A stretch of DNA of 64,000 bases from UBA2357 sp046295975 (GTDB taxonomy: Bacteria > Pseudomonadota > Gammaproteobacteria > Burkholderiales > Rhodocyclaceae): the NCBI GenBank assembly GCA_046295975.1, contig JBKBMG010000004.1, positions 85,987-149,986 on the forward strand. The letters are read 5' to 3'. Under the pieces are notes generated by a model. That model was not told where the DNA came from. It searched no databases and saw only the letters and a program-made list of their open reading frames with translations. Numbering within the stretch: the first letter of the stretch is position 1; every line of letters begins with the position of its first letter. A program made the translations under genes and the position numbers. Below are positions 59,742-64,000 of the stretch, piece after piece.

Positions 59742-60940
59742 TTCGGCAGTCCTTCCAGGCCGTCAGCGTGGGTGTGCAGGAAGTGGAGCAGTGTAGCGAT
59801 CGCCGCGACATCCTGCGCATCGACGAAGTGGCCGCAGGGGAGCAGGAGAAAGCGCTCTCCCAGGCGCTCGGTCACCGGAAGTGGCCCGGCGATTACCGGA
59901 TAAGCGTAAGGTCTTTGGTGCAGTGGCGGGGCATAGTAGGCCCGGGCCAGCACGTTCTCGGCATTGAGCAGGGACAGCGTACGGGCCCGATCCAGCGGCC
60001 AGTCGTCGAGCAGTTCCACCAGAATGTTCTTGTAGCCGCAGGCCTCGCTCTGGTCGAAGGCGACCAGACGCAGGCCGGGAATCGCGGCGAGGGCTTCGCG
60101 GTAGGCGAGGTAGAGCGCGCGATTGCGCTCGATCTGCTCTTCCAGCTGGTCCAGACCCGCCAGCGCCATGGCCGCGTGGATCTCGTTGAGTTTGGCGTTC
60201 ATGCCCAGCTCCACTACCTCGTCCGGGCCCTGGAAGCCGAATCCCCGGATCAGCGCCAGGCGTCCGGCCAACTCGGCATCGTCGGTGGTCAGATATCCGC
60301 CCTCGAAACCATTGAGCAGCTTGCTGGCGTGGAGGGAGAAGACCTCGGCGCGGCCGAATCCGCCGACCCGGCGTCCGCCGATGGTCTCGCGGACCGACTC
60401 CACCGCATCGATCAGCAGCGGAACGCCGCGGGCGCGGGCCAGTGCCTCCATTCCCGGTGCATCGAAGCAGTTGACGATGGGGTGTACCCCCAGGATCAGC
60501 GCGGTGTCCTCGTTCAGCAGCGGCTCCACCAAGGCCGGAGTCATACCCAGGCTGTCGGCGTCCACCTCGCAGAAGCGGGGGACCAGCCCGGCCCATGAGG
60601 CCACATCGGCCATCCGGCGGTAGGTCAGGGACGGCATGATGACCTCCCGCCGTCCGGGCAGGGCCAGACAGCGGATGGCCAGCACCAGGGCCCAGAAGCC
60701 GCTGCAGAAGCTCACGCAGTGTGCAGTGCCGTGGAAGGTGGCCAGGCGCGCTTCCAGCTCCCGCACCAGGGGCCCGTTGTTGGTGAACTGGTGGGCCTGG
60801 TGGAACTTGCGCGAGTAGGCCAGGAAACGTTCGAAGTCGGGACGCACCAGGCTGGAGGTGGAGCGCGGGCGGGCGAACAGCGGTTCGGCGCCGGCCATGG
60901 CCAGGTCCTGGATCGACCGCTTGGGCGCTCGCGCGCTCAT
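59738..60940 (-). CDS. DegT/DnrJ/EryC1/StrS-family sugar aminotransferase (first)
   Basis: A 400-aa PLP-dependent enzyme. The PLP lysine is K207 in FSLHASKLLNGFEGG and D178 lies in LLIDAVESV, where most family members have DxAxA/S. The start at 60,940 has GGAGG 5 nt upstream and overlaps the methyltransferase stop (ATGA). It differs clearly from the next DegT gene though both begin MSAR. Probable transaminase in nucleotide-sugar synthesis; the changed Asp loop leaves some doubt about the exact substrate. Confidence 0.88.
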   Translation of the reverse strand: MSARAPKRSIQDLAMAGAEPLFARPRSTSSLVRPDFERFLAYSRKFHQAHQFTNNGPLVRELEARLATFHGTAHCVSFCSGFWALVLAIRCLALPGRREVIMPSLTYRRMADVASWAGLVPRFCEVDADSLGMTPALVEPLLNEDTALILGVHPIVNCFDAPGMEALARARGVPLLIDAVESVRETIGGRRVGGFGRAEVFSLHASKLLNGFEGGYLTTDDAELAGRLALIRGFGFQGPDEVVELGMNAKLNEIHAAMALAGLDQLEEQIERNRALYLAYREALAAIPGLRLVAFDQSEACGYKNILVELLDDWPLDRARTLSLLNAENVLARAYYAPPLHQRPYAYPVIAGPLPVTERLGERFLLLPCGHFVDAQDVAAIATLLHFLHTHADGLEGLPK

Positions 60941-61620
60941 TCCCGCCTCCACAGCAGGGCGTCGTAGCGGTAGTGGGCGGCGTAGAAGCTGGCGGGCATG
61001 TGCCTGATCTCCACCTCCCAGCCGCAGTCCCGGCCGAGCGCGCCGAATGTCTCCGCGCTGCGCCAGATGCCGATCCTGGATTCCGGGTCGTGCAGTTCCG
61101 CGGAGTGGTCCAGGCCGTCGGTGTAGAACGCGTCATGCCGATCCAGGTCCGGCAGGTTACCAATGAAGATCCGGTCCACCCCGGTGAAGCGATCATGCAG
61201 GGTCCGCAACAACGTCCGTGCCCCAGACTCCGGCAGATAGGCGAAGCTGCCGTAGCACAGTGCACGCGTAAAGGCCTCCGGCGCCGGCTCGGCCGCCACG
61301 TAGGCAACGATGTCGGCCAGCAGGAAGCGGCGGCCGGGTCGTTCGAAGTAGCGGCGGGCGACTGCGATCAGCGGTTCGGAGAAGTCCACACCCAGGAATC
61401 GGTCGCAGTCCTCGAAGAAGTAGCTCGAGAGCGCCCCGTTTCCGCAGGCCAGGTCGAGCAGGGTTTGCGATGCGTCCAGCGCCAGGGCGTCGCGGATCGC
61501 CGCGACGATCAGGTCGATCTGGTCCTGGGCCACCGCCTTGCCGTTGACCGTGCGCTTGACCTGGCCCCAGAAGTCGTCCGGCGCCAGGCGTCTTGGATGT
61601 TCCTTGAAATCCGATTCCAT
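60937..61620 (-). CDS. Class I SAM-dependent methyltransferase
   Basis: A 227-aa methyltransferase. SAM motif I is LLDLACGNGALSSYFF (about residues 53-68), followed by FLGVDFSEPLIAVARRYF and RFLLADI. The start at 61,620 follows AGGAG by 11 nt; an upstream ATG at 61,653 would add 11 residues and include the ribosome site. First gene of the compact methyltransferase-DegT-DegT-WbqC unit, each gene overlapping the next by 4 bp. Likely methylates a sugar or amino-sugar of the glycan. Confidence 0.88.
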   Translation of the reverse strand: MESDFKEHPRRLAPDDFWGQVKRTVNGKAVAQDQIDLIVAAIRDALALDASQTLLDLACGNGALSSYFFEDCDRFLGVDFSEPLIAVARRYFERPGRRFLLADIVAYVAAEPAPEAFTRALCYGSFAYLPESGARTLLRTLHDRFTGVDRIFIGNLPDLDRHDAFYTDGLDHSAELHDPESRIGIWRSAETFGALGRDCGWEVEIRHMPASFYAAHYRYDALLWRRE

Positions 61621-61951
61621 TGCCGTTACGTCTCCTCGGGGGACGAGCCCCAAGTACGCCTGCCGTGGCGTAGATCTGTCACGCTCGCGCGTTCAGTCCA
61701 AGCCTCGTTGCCGACCAATCCCGCACTCGAACTCCCTGTGCTCGGCTTGTCATGCACTCGGAATTGCTTCGATCGCCTGGAATGCTTGGCAGCCGCAAGC
61801 TGACGCTTTTGGCTGTTACGTGGGAGTATAGTCGGACGGCTGGTGCAGGCGGTCGATCGATTTGCCTGAGAAAACGGCTTCAGTTTCGGCGATGCCGCGG
61901 ACGACTACCGACCGCTCAACCCGCAGGTTGGGATGTCGGTAGTCGTCCGCC
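61621..61951. other. Intergenic region upstream of the glycan operon
   Basis: A 331-bp gap. It should contain the promoter of the methyltransferase-DegT operon on the minus strand, but no clear box was identified. Its right end is a large perfect stem-loop (61,897-61,950) directly after the HDOD stop. Confidence 0.5.
61897..61950 (-). terminator. 16-bp perfect stem-loop at the HDOD gene end
   Basis: Arms GCGGACGACTACCGAC (61,897-61,912) and its exact reverse complement (61,935-61,950) enclose a 22-nt loop, which itself has a small hairpin CAACC/GGTTG (61,917-61,930). It begins 1 nt beyond the HDOD stop codon. It likely terminates or stabilises the HDOD transcript; no T tract follows. Confidence 0.6.
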
Positions 61952-62803
61952 TCAGTTGCCGAGCGATGCCAGCAGTGCGTCGTGCAGTTCGCGCACGTTG
62001 TCGGCGAGTTGCTCGACGTCCTCGGGCAGGGGGGCGGGTTCGGCGGCGGCGTCCTTGGGGGCCTGCCTGGCGAGCACCCGGTCGAACGGATTGGGTGTGG
62101 CGCACACGCTTTCGGCCATTGCCAGCACGTCGGCGAGGTCCTGCGGATAGATCGGGGCTCGCGCTTCGTCGTCGTTGACCACCAGTTCGATGTCGTCCGG
62201 CAGGTCGAAGCTCTCGATCAGCGAACGGCGGATCGGCTTGTGCCAGCGAAGCACGAAACGCGCGAATTCCTCGATGTTCCCATCCACACCCGGGAACATC
62301 GACGCGCGTGCCAGCACGAAGAACTGGCCGATGTTCTTCATCATCGCAGCGAAGAAGGCCGTGTCAGCCTTGGCGGCACGGCTGCGGTGGGCGATGGCGT
62401 GCGCCCAGCAGGCGCCGTCCATGGTTTGCAGCCATAGTCCGGAGGCGAGCATGCGCAGCTTCGGCGAGCGGTTGTCGCGTGCGAGCTGTTCCGCGGCCAC
62501 GGCGAATGCCAGGCAGCGCAGCGCGGTGAGGCCGATGCGCACGAGGGCGTCGCGCACGTTGGTGACCTTGGGACCGTACGGGTTGAGCATGACCGCGTTG
62601 GCCATGCGCACCGCCTTGGCGCTCAGGACTGGCTCGGCCATCACCACCCGGGCCAATTCGTCCATGGTGGTGTCGGGATTGTCGGCGAGCTTTTTGACCC
62701 GCACCGAAACGTCGAACGCGGTCGGAAAGTTGAGCCGTCCTTCCTGGATCTCGGTCTCGATCTGCTGGCCGAGCTGCTTGAGAAGATGGTCGAACTCGTT
62801 CAT
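61952..62803 (-). CDS. HDOD-domain protein
   Basis: A 283-aa protein dominated by an HDOD domain (about residues 20-215), with motifs LPxFP-like RLNFPTAFDVSVRVKKLADNP, VVMAEPVLSAKAVRMANA and VRDALVRIGLTALRCLAFAVA. HDOD proteins lack the catalytic HD metal site and act in signalling, often affecting motility, c-di-GMP or stress. The upstream start extension to 63,046 overlaps xpt and is not supported. It sits 25 bp downstream of xpt. Confidence 0.88.
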   Translation of the reverse strand: MNEFDHLLKQLGQQIETEIQEGRLNFPTAFDVSVRVKKLADNPDTTMDELARVVMAEPVLSAKAVRMANAVMLNPYGPKVTNVRDALVRIGLTALRCLAFAVAAEQLARDNRSPKLRMLASGLWLQTMDGACWAHAIAHRSRAAKADTAFFAAMMKNIGQFFVLARASMFPGVDGNIEEFARFVLRWHKPIRRSLIESFDLPDDIELVVNDDEARAPIYPQDLADVLAMAESVCATPNPFDRVLARQAPKDAAAEPAPLPEDVEQLADNVRELHDALLASLGN

Positions 62804-62828
62804 CGTTGCGCGTTCCGGATGTGGGGCG

Positions 62829-63437
62829 TCAGGGTTGGGGCTGGTTGATGATCGCGCGCCCGTTTTCCAGGCGCTCGACCTGGGCGAGGGTGGCGACCGG
62901 TACGCCGAGTGCTTCGATGGCGGTGTGGCCCTGCTTGAAGCGTTTCTCGACGATGAAACCGGCACCGAGCACCTCGCAGTCCGCCTCGCGCGCCATCTCC
63001 ACCAGAGCGACCGCGGTCCGGCCGTTGGAGAGGAAGTCGTCGACAATCACCACGCGGCTACCCGCGGGGAGAAAACGCTGCGAGATCACCAGCTTGGTTT
63101 CGCCGCCTTTGGTCGGCGACGGGATGATGCGTGACAGCGCGGGGGATTCGACCTGGGGTGAGTACTTCTTGGCGAACACCAGGGGGACGTTGAGCGCCTG
63201 GGCGACCACCAGCCCGGGCGCGATGCCGCTGGCCTCGGCAGTGAGGATGAGCGTGGGCTGGAAGGCCGACAGGCGGCGCGCGAGTTCACGTCCCATTTCC
63301 ACGATGAAGGCCGGCTCGATGCGATGGTTCAAAAAATGGTCGATCTTCAGGATTTGATCGCCGATGATCGTGGCTTCTTCTTCGATACGGCGGACAAGCG
63401 GGGCGTAAGCGATGTTAAGTTCTACGTGCGGACTCAT
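62829..63437 (-). CDS. xpt: Xanthine phosphoribosyltransferase
   Basis: A 202-aa purine phosphoribosyltransferase. DQILKIDHFLNHRIEP near residues 28-43 matches the Xpt signature. The PRPP-binding motif is VVIVDDFLSNGRTA, and a purine-specificity segment TAEASGIAPG lies earlier. It makes XMP from xanthine and PRPP in purine salvage. Start 63,437 gives the usual length. It lies upstream of the HDOD gene and divergent from the small membrane protein. A broader purine phosphoribosyltransferase is possible. Confidence 0.88.
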   Translation of the reverse strand: MSPHVELNIAYAPLVRRIEEEATIIGDQILKIDHFLNHRIEPAFIVEMGRELARRLSAFQPTLILTAEASGIAPGLVVAQALNVPLVFAKKYSPQVESPALSRIIPSPTKGGETKLVISQRFLPAGSRVVIVDDFLSNGRTAVALVEMAREADCEVLGAGFIVEKRFKQGHTAIEALGVPVATLAQVERLENGRAIINQPQP

Positions 63438-63606
63438 TCGATTCTCGATGTGCTTGGGACGCCCATGGGGCAGTCGCAGAATTGTAGCTGACCTTTTGGT
63501 AGGTTCGCCGGCCAGCGACAAGAGTCGGTGTTCTTCCGCGGCGTGGAATGAAAAGTGAGGCAGTTTCGATGACAGTCAGACGAACCGTGCAATCGAGGAA
63601 TCCAGG

Positions 63607-63822
63607 ATGATGGGGCTGCGTCTTGCGCGGCTGTGGCAGCCGCGCCACCCCAAGTTGTGGTTGTGGGTGGTTGTAAAACTGGTTTCGTGGGTGGGGGCCT
63701 GGGTTGTGCACAACGTCGAACTGGTTGCTGCCGCGCGCTTGGTGGTGGCCGTGTTCGCGCTGACAAACGTCGTGCTGGGGCTGCTGATCATGCTGCGGTT
63801 GATGCGGACGCCCGAAGATTGA
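63607..63822 (+). CDS. Small two-helix membrane protein
   Basis: A 71-aa hypothetical protein. Two hydrophobic segments (about residues 18-35 and 42-64) are preceded by a positively charged N-terminus (RLARLWQPRHPK). The composition is plausible for a real inner-membrane protein, and it stands alone between xpt and the window end. No family recognised. Confidence 0.5.
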   Translation: MMGLRLARLWQPRHPKLWLWVVVKLVSWVGAWVVHNVELVAAARLVVAVFALTNVVLGLLIMLRLMRTPED

Positions 63823-63833
63823 GCACCCGGGCG

Positions 63834-63854
63834 CCGGTGGGCTTTGTTCACCGG
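63834..63854 (+). terminator. Possible terminator after the small membrane protein
   Basis: Inverted repeat CCGGTG (63,834-63,839) / CACCGG (63,849-63,854) with a 9-nt loop, 12 nt beyond the stop. Weak, without a T tract. The remaining bases to 64,000 show no recognised gene. Confidence 0.3.
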
Positions 63855-64000
63855 TCGAGACAGCATGGGATGACCGGCTTGAACCTAGAAACCTCAGTTG
63901 GACGTGTCCGAGTGTGCGTCTGGGGCGTCGTCTGGCAAGGCGCGACGACGCGGCATGGTTGTTCCCTGCAAGGAGGCGCAACGCAGCCAGGCGGCGCACC

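Noticed and set aside
58401..59903. Plus-strand 500-residue frame opposite the second DegT gene
   Set aside because: No domain recognised; antisense of a clear PLP-enzyme gene.
60973..61803. Plus-strand 276-residue frame opposite the methyltransferase
   Set aside because: Composition of an antisense shadow; the minus strand has a SAM motif and operon overlaps.
63415..63999. Minus-strand 194-residue frame at the window end
   Set aside because: Arg/Pro/His-rich without motifs; it covers the plus-strand small membrane protein and the xpt upstream region.

Overview
The window is high-GC DNA with dense operons. Its gene content (class III protocatechuate ring cleavage, feruloyl-CoA pathway, XylR/DmpR-type sigma-54 regulator, polar-flagellum genes with FlaG/FliD/FliS, chrBA) suggests a betaproteobacterium of the Rhodocyclales type (Azoarcus, Aromatoleum, Thauera relatives). 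That placement is inference from gene content, not from a search.

About 1-29,800 is a catabolic island for lignin-type methoxylated aromatics. It opens with the 3' end of ligB, then ligC, an aldo/keto reductase and a three-gene TRAP transporter. An orphan branched-chain-amino-acid-type binding protein follows. Next come vanA-vanB (vanillate O-demethylase) and the divergent regulator vanR, with two VanR-type operators between them. A sigma-54 activator faces an operon (12,134-23,903) whose start carries a near-consensus sigma-54 promoter: aryl aldehyde dehydrogenase, DUF1302, DUF1329, YCF48-like protein, MMPL/RND permease, HSL-type esterase and two alcohol dehydrogenases. A MarR regulator then faces ech-vdh-fcs plus an amidohydrolase. 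Read together, feruloyl-CoA synthetase and hydratase-lyase give vanillin, Vdh gives vanillate, VanAB gives protocatechuate, and LigB/LigC open and oxidise the ring. The sigma-54 operon could feed aryl alcohols or esters into the same funnel. The vdh gene carries a perfect in-frame 135-bp tandem duplication across its cofactor-binding region.

29,894-38,936 holds chrB-chrA-rhodanese, a YjdM-like zinc-ribbon protein, a small ribbon-helix-helix protein, and a peptide/nickel/metallophore-type ABC importer with both ATPases in one polypeptide.

38,950-47,737 is a minus-strand late flagellar cluster: ycgR-like PilZ protein, FlhB C-terminal homologue, fliK-like, fliT-like, fliS, fliD, flaG and two tandem 545-aa flagellin genes. 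One flagellin has a sigma-28-like promoter, the other a sigma-54-like one.

48,271-61,620, on the same strand, is a glycan locus: methyltransferase, two DegT-type aminotransferases, WbqC protein, and three very large or modular glycosyltransferase/methyltransferase proteins, two of which share a TPR-like module. Its position beside the flagellins suggests flagellin glycosylation, or else O-antigen synthesis. Base composition looks less GC-rich across roughly 53,000-57,900. The window ends with an HDOD protein, a xanthine phosphoribosyltransferase and a small membrane protein.

No tRNA, rRNA, CRISPR array or intact insertion sequence was recognised.
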